A stretch of 8,223 nt of DNA from DATKWV01 sp035529405 (GTDB taxonomy: Bacteria; Planctomycetota; Phycisphaerae; Sedimentisphaerales; Anaerobacaceae): the NCBI GenBank assembly GCA_035529405.1, contig DATKWV010000046.1, positions 1 to 8,223 of the forward strand, given 5' to 3'. Below the pieces are notes generated by a model, which saw nothing but the letters and a program-made list of their open reading frames with translations, was not told the origin of the DNA and searched no databases. Made by a program: the position numbers and the translations under genes. This document shows positions 1 to 5,569 of the stretch, in pieces (position 1 is the first letter of the stretch; the number at the start of each line of letters is the position of its first letter).

Positions 1-478
1 GTCTAAGGGCCTTAATAAATTTCTACTATCGTAGATTATAATCTGTCCTTGTCCACGTAAAGGTCTAAGGGCCTTAATAAATTTCTACTATCGTAGATCG
101 TCTTGATGTGTAAAGACTTTGGCTGGGTCTAAGGGCCTTAATAAATTTCTACTATCGTAGATCCAGATTGATTAAGTCCCCGTGCAAATGTCTAAGGGCC
201 TTAATAAATTTCTACTATCGTAGATCTATATGTTCATAACGGGAGAATACAAGTCTAAGGGCCTTAATAAATTTCTACTATCGTAGATTCACCTCAAATA
301 ACGATTCCTCAGCTTTGTCTAAGGGCCTTAATAAATTTCTACTATCGTAGATTCTTATTATTTTTAGCCTATTTTTCGCGCGTCTAAGGGCCTTAATAAA
401 TTTCTACTATCGTAGATTGATTGCCGAATCGCAGATTATAGCGAGTCTAAGGGCCTTAATAAATTTCTACTATCGGAT
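1..478 (+). CRISPR. Type V-A (Cas12a) CRISPR array, distal end
   Basis: Eight 36-bp direct repeats start at 1, 63, 127, 190, 253, 317, 382 and 445. The first seven are identical; the eighth is damaged. The seven spacers are 37-62, 99-126, 163-189, 226-252, 289-316, 353-381 and 418-444 (26, 28, 27, 27, 28, 29 and 27 nt), all different. Each repeat begins GTCTAAGG and ends with AATTTCTACTATCGTAGAT, the Cas12a crRNA handle: stem TCTAC/GTAGA around a TATC loop at the 3' end. This handle is diagnostic of type V-A and fixes transcription as left to right. Cas12a processes such repeats itself and needs no tracrRNA. The array starts flush with the window edge, so the leader, more spacers and cas12a/cas1/cas2/cas4 would lie outside to the left. 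The degenerate last repeat fits the leader-distal end. I saw no spacer match elsewhere in the window. Confidence 0.97.
445..478 (+). repeat. Degenerate terminal CRISPR repeat
   Basis: The first 31 bases match the consensus repeat. The consensus ending TATCGTAGAT then reads TATCGGAT, which is most simply a 2-bp deletion of TA after position 475. That removes most of the 3' arm (GTAGA) of the crRNA hairpin, so this repeat should not make a normal Cas12a handle. Loss of the leader-distal repeat is common in CRISPR arrays. An alternative reading is truncation at 475 with unrelated flank following. Confidence 0.85.
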
Positions 479-484
479 ACATCT

Positions 485-508
485 GTTCTAAGAACCCCGC
501 CTTAGAGC
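485..508 (+). other. Hairpin just downstream of the CRISPR array
   Basis: TCTAAG at 487-492 pairs with CTTAGA at 501-506 around an 8-nt loop (AACCCCGC). The stem extends to 485/508 through one U-G pair. It begins seven bases after the last repeat and is the first of three consecutive stem-loops in the array trailer. It has no T-tract of its own. Confidence 0.4.
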
Positions 509-515
509 GTCCCTG

Positions 516-582
516 CCTTAAGATATCCCTTTCGGGATAACGGGACTTAAGGGGAGCAGATTAAATTTCCCCTCTTTTTTTT
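516..582 (+). terminator. Probable terminator of the CRISPR transcript
   Basis: Two stem-loops lie in tandem. The first has outer stem CCTTAAG 516-522 with CTTAAGG 546-552, and inner stem TATCCC 524-529 with GGGATA 534-539 around a TTTC loop. The second is AGGGGA 550-555 with TCCCCT 568-573, followed at once by C and eight Ts (575-582), which is the layout of an intrinsic terminator on the plus strand. The two share bases 550-552, so they compete or fold in succession. Position and strand fit termination of the pre-crRNA transcript. The 12-nt loop of the second hairpin is larger than ideal. Confidence 0.5.
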
Positions 583-711
583 AGTTTTCGGACTCTCTGC
601 TCAGTATTTACTCTGGAAAATTTAAAGATGGCTGCCGAAGGTTTTGCCGTTCATTGTCTTAGAGTATTAGCGTTATGGCATTACTTGGGAAGCTTTCGCC
701 CCCCTTACAAG
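583..711. other. Intergenic stretch, nothing recognised
   Basis: I see no open frame with a ribosome-binding site and no clear hairpin here. It separates the array terminator from the duplicated filler DNA that starts at 712. Confidence 0.5.
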
Positions 712-940
712 AGAGTATTTAGTCTTTAGTTCATAGTTCGTAGAAAATCCGTCTAAATCGTGTCAAAAAAGCTAACTCTGTGCCCTCCGCCTGCCCTGAG
801 CATAGTCGAAGGGCCCTCTGTGGCAAAAGAGTATTTAGTCGTTAGTTTTTAGTTCGTAGAAAATCCGTGCCAATCTGCGTTTATCTGTCTCTGATAAATT
901 AACTCTGTGTCCTCCGCCTGCCCTGAGCATAGTCGAAGGG
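712..940 (+). repeat. Diverged direct duplication (about 116-127 bp per copy)
   Basis: Copy A (about 712-827) and copy B (828-940) carry the same string of blocks in the same order. These are AGAGTATTTAGT (712 and 828), AGTTCGTAGAAAATCCGT or close variants, AACTCTGTG (774 and 901), and an identical 30-bp block at 784-813 and 911-940 that contains CCCTGAGCATAGTCGAAGGG. The offset shifts from 116 to 127 bp because copy B has an extra stretch around 870-900. No coding potential is visible. It looks like an old tandem duplication of intergenic filler. Confidence 0.75.
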
Positions 941-979
941 TCGAAGGAATCCGTGGTTAAAAATTGTTAGAAAAATTTC

Positions 980-1008
980 TTGCTATCGCGCTTCCAAAAT
1001 GATATAAT
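980..1008 (+). promoter_or_regulatory. Sigma-70-type promoter for the possible sRNA
   Basis: A perfect -10 box TATAAT lies at 1003-1008. The -35-like TTGCTA at 980-985 matches TTGACA at 4 of 6 bases. The spacer is 17 bp, the optimal length, so a start near 1014-1016 is expected. No protein frame follows, but hairpins and a T-tract do. A second chance TATAAT occurs at 1046-1051 without a matching -35. Confidence 0.5.
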
Positions 1009-1014
1009 TGACCT

Positions 1015-1117
1015 AATTGATACCAAGGCTGCGAGCCTGCAGCTTTATAATCTTCGGCGAGGCAGCGTGGTTCACCGGTTTCCCCCCCAGCCGGCCCCAC
1101 CCGCCTCGCCCTTTTTT
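1015..1117 (+). ncRNA. Possible small RNA with intrinsic terminator
   Basis: From the predicted start the transcript would be about 100 nt with two stem-loops. Hairpin 1 is AAGGCTGC 1025-1032 with GCAGCTTT 1039-1046 (one G-U pair, loop GAGCCT). Hairpin 2 is long and nested: GGCGAGGC 1056-1063 with GCCTCGCC 1103-1110, GTGG 1067-1070 with CCAC 1097-1100, and CCGG 1075-1078 with CCGG 1091-1094. It is followed directly by C and six Ts (1112-1117), which is the form of an intrinsic terminator. Promoter, body and terminator therefore line up on one strand. I do not recognise a known RNA family. It could instead be a copy of a dispersed structured repeat, since 30-bp direct repeats flank it. Function unknown. 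Confidence 0.45.
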
Positions 1118-1189
1118 CCGCGTTACCTGTCCTGAGCCAAGCCTGCCCTGAGTGCAACCGAAGGGTCGAAGGAATCCGTGGTTAAAAAT

Positions 1190-1446
1190 CCGCCTGGTCG
1201 GCGGTGAATGACAGAAGATAAAGGCCAGATGCCGTTTTTACGCTGAAAAACCGGCTTGCAGCAGGTCGCAAGCCCCGCATACCCCTTCGAGGCCAAATTA
1301 TCGATAGACCCCATTAAATTATAGTCCGAAAATCATAAAAGCGAAATTCCTGCGGCCTGTTTGAGCCTTTTTTAATCCAAACAGGCCTTTTCAGGCCGGA
1401 AACGGCGTTTTGCCAATTTCAAATGGGGCAAATCAAGCTTTACCTG
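1190..1446 (+). other. Gene-free stretch with several hairpins
   Basis: Three perfect stems are visible: CCGCC 1190-1194 with GGCGG 1200-1204; GGCTTGC 1253-1259 with GCAAGCC 1268-1274; and GGCCTGTTTG 1354-1363 with CAAACAGGCC 1378-1387. The last is 10 bp with a 14-nt loop and is followed by TTTTC. The only frame here is a short minus-strand one that starts without a ribosome-binding site, so I do not call a gene. The 10-bp stem could be a weak terminator or part of a structured RNA. Confidence 0.45.
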
Positions 1447-1626
1447 CCTCTGCGACTTTAGCGCAGCCTCTGCGACTTTGCCGTAGCCTCTGCGATTTTG
1501 CCGTAGCCTCTGCGACTTTGCCGTAGCCCCTGCGACTTTAGTGCAGCCACGGCGACTTTAGCGCAGCCACGGCGATTTTGTCGTAGCCTCTGCAAGTTTA
1601 GCGCAGCCTCTGCGACTTTAGCGCAG
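1447..1626 (+). repeat. Minisatellite: nine 20-bp hairpin-forming units
   Basis: Nine units of exactly 20 bp run head to tail with no gaps, starting at 1447, 1467, 1487, 1507, 1527, 1547, 1567, 1587 and 1607. The type unit is CCTCTGCGACTTTAGCGCAG. Its CTGCG and CGCAG arms form a 5-bp stem with a 7-nt loop. Units 2-4 change CGCAG to CGTAG and unit 5 changes it to TGCAG; as plus-strand RNA these become G-U pairs rather than mismatches. Units 6-8 (CCACGGCG... or CTGCA...) have weaker stems. The period is not a multiple of three and no frame runs through it, so it is non-coding. Confidence 0.95.
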
Positions 1627-1870
1627 GAGCAAAGCAAATTCGATTTACCGGACCCGCTTAAAAATTGATGGTTGATAAATGATTACTGATTATCTGCAAA
1701 TAGGTGTTTTCTTGTATTGTAAACAGCTTTTTAAAATAATAACTTCTTTTTTTACCCTAATAAATTTAAACTTTCCGCAGGCTGTTGTCGAAAGACAGAC
1801 AAACTAAATTTCGGGGGCGATTAAAAACACCGAATAAACCAAACTTTATTTTTGAAAGGGGGTATTAAAA
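1627..1870 (+). other. AT-rich region upstream of the broken gene
   Basis: This stretch is richer in A and T than the preceding repeats, as promoter regions often are. I could not find a convincing -35/-10 pair; TTGATG 1665-1670 with GATTAT 1688-1693 at 17 bp is the best and is weak. A strong ribosome-binding site, GAAAGGGGG, at 1854-1862 belongs to the start codon at 1871. Confidence 0.4.
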
Positions 1871-2192
1871 ATGCCTAATTTCCCAAAAAGTGAATTAGAA
1901 GTTGTAGCGCTCGCCGAGGCAATGATAGCAGGCTACACCGCAAACCCTGCCGACTTTCCCAGTATCGACCCATTGACAGACCTGGTCGCCCTGCAGACCA
2001 CGCTAAATGACTACCAGACAGCAGCTCGCCGGCAACGGCGATTTCGGCCCCTGGCAAATCTCAGGTACATCCTTTAACAATGAAACCGTTCTAACCGGCC
2101 AGCCATGCAGAATCCAGCTCGAATACAGGGTAAACGCCGTCAATTCCGCCGGCCAAAGCGTATCATCAAATGTTGTTTCGGCGGTGCTGTGA
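1871..2192 (+). pseudogene. Broken fibronectin-type III protein gene, internal deletion with frameshift
   Basis: A strong ribosome-binding site (GAAAGGGGG, 8 nt spacing) precedes ATG 1871. The first about 51 residues (begins MPNFPKSELEVVALAEAM, ends NDYQTA) are in one frame, which then runs into 17 unrelated residues and stops at 2077. The next frame, from about 2013 to a TGA at 2192, encodes what looks like the end of a fibronectin type III domain: FGPWQISGT..., then LEYRVNAVNSAGQS and a terminal SAVL. From memory, intact relatives of about 200 residues carry both ends joined by a helical linker and the rest of an Fn3 domain, so roughly 120 residues appear lost with a frame change near 2013-2025. 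A 68-residue stub could still be made. The role of the intact family is unknown to me. The alternative, two unrelated small genes, is less likely because the C-terminal half has no start site of its own. Confidence 0.72.
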
Positions 2193-2325
2193 AAACCCTC
2201 GTTAATCCGTGTTACCTGTGCCCTCGCAGCCTTTCCCGGCGAAAGCAGAGAGCGGGTAACCGTGGACAGGATTACGGCCTTTAACTTCCGCTGGCATGTT
2301 GGCCGAAAGTCGTTTTTGCCGAAGT
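2193..2325. other. Intergenic, between the broken gene and xylA
   Basis: Converging transcripts would meet here. It contains another 'AATCCGTG' filler motif like those at 867-874 and 949-956, but no clear T-tract terminator on either strand. Confidence 0.4.
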
Positions 2326-3384
2326 TCAGCTTTTGCAACGGTGCTGCTGACGGTCGCCTAATAGATGCCTGATTATTAAAAGGTCAAGCTGCTCATAGTC
2401 CCTGTCTGAAACCAGATGCTCGACTGTGCCCTCATCGAGGCTGCGCGAAAGCTCCAGCAGTTTCAAGAACACCTCCCTGCTGTTGCTCAGATGCCTGGTC
2501 GCCGCTTCGGCTTTCTGTGTTCTCATGGCCTTAACGTCCAGACCCACCCATTCGCCGTTTTGTCCGTAATCATGTCTATCAAGTATGCGAACCTGGTTAA
2601 ACGCCCGCCTGATATCGACTGAGCCGAAGGATTTATCCTGGTCGTACTTAAGACCGTTCTGGTCGTTCAGATGCACCGACCACAGTTTCTTATGCGCCAA
2701 GGCAAAACCCATTTCATCCGAAGGGTCCAGCCCGGCCAGAATAGCGTGAGCGGATTCGATATTAACACCGACTCGGTCGCTGTCTTTACACAGAAGCCCC
2801 AACGCAATCGCATGACCGGTTGTTGGAATGTAGGTAACGTCCATTGGCTCATTGGGTTTAGGCTCAATAGCTATCTTTATCTGCTTGTCATAATCCAGCA
2901 TCCTGTCGATTGCTTCCACTATCCTGTCAACGGCGATTTTACTGTCTTTGGCTTCCCTGATATACGTACCTTCCCGGGCCAGCCATAATACTATCAGCTT
3001 TGTACCGAGGGCATTGGCAATATCGATGGCTCTTAAGCTTCTGTCGATTGCGTATTGCCTGCATTCAGGGTCATTGGACGTATAGCCGCCGTCTATTGTT
3101 CTGGGGTCTTCCCACAAACGCGGCGCAACAAACTCCGCTGACAAACCGTGCCCTTCGAGCTTTGTCCGTACAAGTGCAGCCTCGTTAACGATTTGCCCGG
3201 AGGTTAAATCGTTCATGTTCGGCACCGCATCGTCATCGTGAAACTGGACACCGTCAAAACCGAGTTTCTTATACATACTGAGCTTTTTGCCGAATTCTAT
3301 GCCTTCCCGAACTGCCGGCCCGAACGGGTCGGCGCCTTCGTGTATATTCCACGGCCCGAACGTAAATCTGAATTCACCTGCCAT
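2326..3384 (-). CDS. xylA: Xylose isomerase-family protein (short class I type)
   Basis: Predicted cytoplasmic metal-dependent aldose-ketose isomerase (D-xylose to D-xylulose in characterised members), 352 residues, TIM-barrel. Visible motifs are RFTFGPW at 6-12, FHDDD at 48-52 with the catalytic-type His49, Trp134 in LWLAREG, EPKPNEP at 174-180 (metal Glu174, Lys176), NIESAH at 208-213 (Glu210, His213) and HLNDQNGLKYDQD at 238-250 (Asp241, Asp248, Asp250). Asp283 in GLDVK is the probable last metal ligand. These residues match the metal and catalytic set of the actinobacterial enzyme. That enzyme is about 388 residues, so this one is about 35 shorter, mostly in the C-terminal arm that makes subunit contacts. 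The start is supported by AAGGAG 8 nt upstream, overlapping the stop of the upstream gene. It is last in a three-gene operon. The true substrate could be another sugar. Confidence 0.87.
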   Translation of the reverse strand: MAGEFRFTFGPWNIHEGADPFGPAVREGIEFGKKLSMYKKLGFDGVQFHDDDAVPNMNDLTSGQIVNEAALVRTKLEGHGLSAEFVAPRLWEDPRTIDGGYTSNDPECRQYAIDRSLRAIDIANALGTKLIVLWLAREGTYIREAKDSKIAVDRIVEAIDRMLDYDKQIKIAIEPKPNEPMDVTYIPTTGHAIALGLLCKDSDRVGVNIESAHAILAGLDPSDEMGFALAHKKLWSVHLNDQNGLKYDQDKSFGSVDIRRAFNQVRILDRHDYGQNGEWVGLDVKAMRTQKAEAATRHLSNSREVFLKLLELSRSLDEGTVEHLVSDRDYEQLDLLIIRHLLGDRQQHRCKS

Positions 3385-3396
3385 CTGCTAATCTCC

Positions 3397-4209
3397 TTAG
3401 CTTAAATATTCAAGAGTCCTTTTAAGCGACTCGGTGTGGTCTAATTTCGGAAAATACTCAAGACCAAAACAGCCGTCATAGCCGAGCTTGTCAATTCTTC
3501 TGATTATCGCAGGGTAATTTACCTCCGTATCAAAAAGCTCGGCCCTGCCCGGAACTCCTGCGGAATGAAAATGCCCTATGATGTCTATGTTCTTTTCAAT
3601 GAAATCAAGAATATTACCCTGCATAATCTGCATATGATAAACATCGTAGAGAAGTTTCAGGTTCGGACTGTTAATTTCACGGATAATTCTTGCCGCTTCT
3701 TTGGTACCATCGAGAAAGTATCCTGCGTGGTCAACCAGACTGTTTAATGGCTCAAGAACAACAGTAACACCTGCTTTTTCTGCCATCTCAACTGCTTTTA
3801 GATATGCCTTTTTCAGGTTCCCGACCATAGCTTCGCTTGATGCACCTTTCACAGCAAGCCCTGAAAGAATAATTCCCTTTCTGCACCCCACGGTATTGGC
3901 GAAATCGAGCATCTTTTGAATCTGCTCAAAATAAGCTGAATGGTCAGCCTCATTGGTAGGGCTGCCTCCAATGGAGCCGTCCCAGGCGCTGAAAGCAAAG
4001 TCGTTGATTTTTACGGCGTTGTCATCTGCTGCTTTTTTTAACGCTCCTGCATCCTTAGGCTGTGAAAAGTCAATATCCCTGCCGTTGAAAGTTCCCTCGG
4101 GATGCCAGAATTCAATGTATTTATAGCCGACCTGGGCTATTTTCCGAATCCTGTGCTCGAAAGGTAAATCCGTAAAAAAACACTCCGCACATACACTTAT
4201 TTTTGCCAT
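3397..4209 (-). CDS. Hydroxypyruvate isomerase-like TIM-barrel sugar isomerase/epimerase
   Basis: A 270-residue cytoplasmic protein of the AP-endonuclease-2/xylose-isomerase-like TIM-barrel superfamily. The C-terminal half closely follows the hydroxypyruvate isomerase pattern: VVLEPLN at 150-156 (Glu153), DHAGYFL at 160-166, NLKLLYDVYHMQIMQGN at 183-199 (Asp189, His192), IGHFHSAGVPGR at 211-222 and GLEYFP at 249-254 (Glu251). Glu153 and Glu251 correspond to the catalytic glutamates of the family, and Asp189 and His215 are likely metal ligands. E. coli Hyi has Gln where His215 sits, so the substrate may differ, for example another keto-acid or ketose. It lies 12 nt downstream of the aminotransferase gene and 12 nt upstream of xylA. 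The ribosome-binding site is modest (AAAGG about 10 nt upstream). No signal peptide is seen. Confidence 0.85.
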   Translation of the reverse strand: MAKISVCAECFFTDLPFEHRIRKIAQVGYKYIEFWHPEGTFNGRDIDFSQPKDAGALKKAADDNAVKINDFAFSAWDGSIGGSPTNEADHSAYFEQIQKMLDFANTVGCRKGIILSGLAVKGASSEAMVGNLKKAYLKAVEMAEKAGVTVVLEPLNSLVDHAGYFLDGTKEAARIIREINSPNLKLLYDVYHMQIMQGNILDFIEKNIDIIGHFHSAGVPGRAELFDTEVNYPAIIRRIDKLGYDGCFGLEYFPKLDHTESLKRTLEYLS

Positions 4210-4221
4210 TGTTTTAGGCCT

Positions 4222-5547
4222 TTATTTAAGATACACCGATAAAACCTTGTTAACTGCCGCTGCAATTTGTTCGCAGTCATCGTCCCCAAGGTTGTAATCA
4301 ATATCTATCAGAATGGCTCTGGACAGCAGTTCGAGCGATTTGGGACACATGTCCTTTGAGTATTTCGGCAGTTCATTTTCAGGAACTCCGCTCCATGGAA
4401 GTCTGTCGCCGGATACCGATTTGTACTGTAGTATATGTTCCCAGTAGTTATATATATGCCAGTCCCTTACCTTTGAGTCATAAATTCCGCCGCAGGGAAT
4501 GCCTTCAGCCTGAAAGGCGGCAAGAATCTTCCTGGTTCTGTCTGCATCGGGCAGGAATATAATCAGGCATATTCCCGTGTCGCCGGCCTGGTCTGTAAGC
4601 TTTCTGAATTCGAGGCCGGGAAACTTTTCGATGGCGTTTTTGATTTTCTTCTTGGCGGCACGATGCCTGGATACTATATCTTTTGCCTTGCGAATCTGTG
4701 CAATCGCCACTGCGCCTTCCAGTTCGCTCATACGATAATTTTCACCGCAGAACAGGTCCTCGTTTTCCCTTTCCGGCCCGAATCTGTCCGGCCGCCAGCA
4801 CGCTGCACAGTCATGCCAGTTCAGTGCCCTCGTATAAAGACGCTCATTGTCTGTGGTGTAAAAGCCCCCTTCGCCGCTGACGATTATTTTATAATAGTCG
4901 AAACTGAAGCAGCCGATAGTACCGATACTGCCGAGCATCCTGCCGTTGAATGAACCGCCTGCCGCCTGGGCAACATCTTCTATGACAGGGATACCGTGTT
5001 TATCGGCCACATCCATAATCGCGTCCATCTGCGCAGGCGCTCCGCGCATATGAACGGGAACAATCGCCTTTGTCCTTTTGGTGACCGCCTTTTCCACCGC
5101 CTCGGCATCCATACAGAGACTTTCATCCACATCGACAATTACAGGTATTGCATTGGACGCCGCCACCGTTGCCGAAGTTGCAAAAAACGTATAAGCGGGG
5201 ACTATGACCTCATCACCCATACCTATCCTGAGAGAGCGATAAGCCGCTACCAGGGCGGAAGTGCACGAATTGGCAGCCATACAGTATTTTGTGCCTATCA
5301 GCTCTTTCATCGCTTTTTCCGCTGCTGCCACTTTGCTCGGACGCGGGTTGTAATATCTGAAAAGATGAGGCCCTTTTAAGTCTTTTTCGTTTTCTATAAT
5401 CTTCCTGATTTTCAAAGCACTTTCCGGCGACATCTGCCAGAGGTCAATAACTTCCAAAAGTTCATCTCTGCCGATTTTTGTCGGAAACGGCCCTATATTG
5501 CCTGCGGTTTTAGGCCCCCCGTCAATTGCTAATTTTTGTTCGGACAT
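4222..5547 (-). CDS. DegT/DnrJ/EryC1/StrS-family PLP aminotransferase
   Basis: A 441-residue PLP-dependent sugar aminotransferase (fold type I). These enzymes transfer an amino group, usually from glutamate or glutamine, onto a keto-sugar or keto-cyclitol. Visible features are LAIDGGPK at 6-13, an N-terminal cofactor-binding loop AANSCTSAL at 91-99, VPAYTFFAT at 116-124, EDVAQAAG at 190-197 with Asp191 for the PLP nitrogen, FSFDYYKIIVSGEGG at 214-228 with Lys220 as the Schiff-base lysine, and NYRMSELEGA at 270-279. Residues 244-266 (WHDC...FGPERENED) form a divergent loop that I cannot tie to a substrate. The start has AAGGAG about 10 nt upstream. It is first in the operon, so it probably makes the amino sugar or cyclitol handled by, or derived from, the downstream isomerases. 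Specificity cannot be read from the sequence. Confidence 0.92.
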   Translation of the reverse strand: MSEQKLAIDGGPKTAGNIGPFPTKIGRDELLEVIDLWQMSPESALKIRKIIENEKDLKGPHLFRYYNPRPSKVAAAEKAMKELIGTKYCMAANSCTSALVAAYRSLRIGMGDEVIVPAYTFFATSATVAASNAIPVIVDVDESLCMDAEAVEKAVTKRTKAIVPVHMRGAPAQMDAIMDVADKHGIPVIEDVAQAAGGSFNGRMLGSIGTIGCFSFDYYKIIVSGEGGFYTTDNERLYTRALNWHDCAACWRPDRFGPERENEDLFCGENYRMSELEGAVAIAQIRKAKDIVSRHRAAKKKIKNAIEKFPGLEFRKLTDQAGDTGICLIIFLPDADRTRKILAAFQAEGIPCGGIYDSKVRDWHIYNYWEHILQYKSVSGDRLPWSGVPENELPKYSKDMCPKSLELLSRAILIDIDYNLGDDDCEQIAAAVNKVLSVYLK

Positions 5548-5569
5548 TTATATTGCTCTCCTTATTCGG

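Larger units (their letters stand above)
794..1165 (+). repeat. CCCTGAGC-N-GTCGAAGGG element, three copies
   Basis: A 20-bp element, CCCTGAGCATAGTCGAAGGG, occurs at 794-813 and 921-940. A variant (CCCTGAGTGCAACCGAAGGG) occurs at 1146-1165, always in the same orientation and preceded by CTG. The ends are imperfectly inverted (CCCT...AGGG). I recall similar short elements scattered between genes in many bacterial genomes. Whether this is a dispersed family here needs the rest of the genome. Confidence 0.6.
935..1189 (+). repeat. 30-bp direct repeats bracketing the possible sRNA unit
   Basis: An identical 30-bp sequence (GAAGGGTCGAAGG through GGTTAAAAAT) is present at 935-964 and 1160-1189. It brackets a 195-bp segment holding a promoter-like sequence, two hairpins and a T6 tract. 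There are no terminal inverted repeats and no transposase. The pattern could come from duplication, from recombination between filler repeats, or from a non-autonomous insertion into a pre-existing repeat. Confidence 0.75.

Noticed and set aside
479..515. Further degenerate CRISPR repeat beginning at GTTCTAAGAAC (485)
   Set aside because: Only about ten bases resemble the repeat start and the handle is absent. The sequence is better explained as the 485-508 hairpin.
1009..1117. Known riboswitch (cobalamin, c-di-GMP, SAM) in the structured segment
   Set aside because: I found none of the conserved core motifs of these classes, and no gene follows that it could regulate.
957..1157. 66-residue minus-strand frame across the sRNA candidate
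   Set aside because: It starts at TTG without a ribosome-binding site and covers hairpin arms and filler repeats. The DNA is better explained as structured non-coding sequence.
1123..1314. 63-residue minus-strand frame
   Set aside because: No ribosome-binding site, overlaps repeat and hairpin arms, and no recognisable protein motif.
1447..1626. 20-bp tandem units as a second CRISPR array
   Set aside because: There are no spacers; the units abut directly and vary in sequence, so this is a minisatellite.
2003..2338. 111-residue minus-strand frame opposite the broken gene
   Set aside because: It is antisense to the Fn3-like remnant, overlaps the end of xylA and has no recognisable domain.
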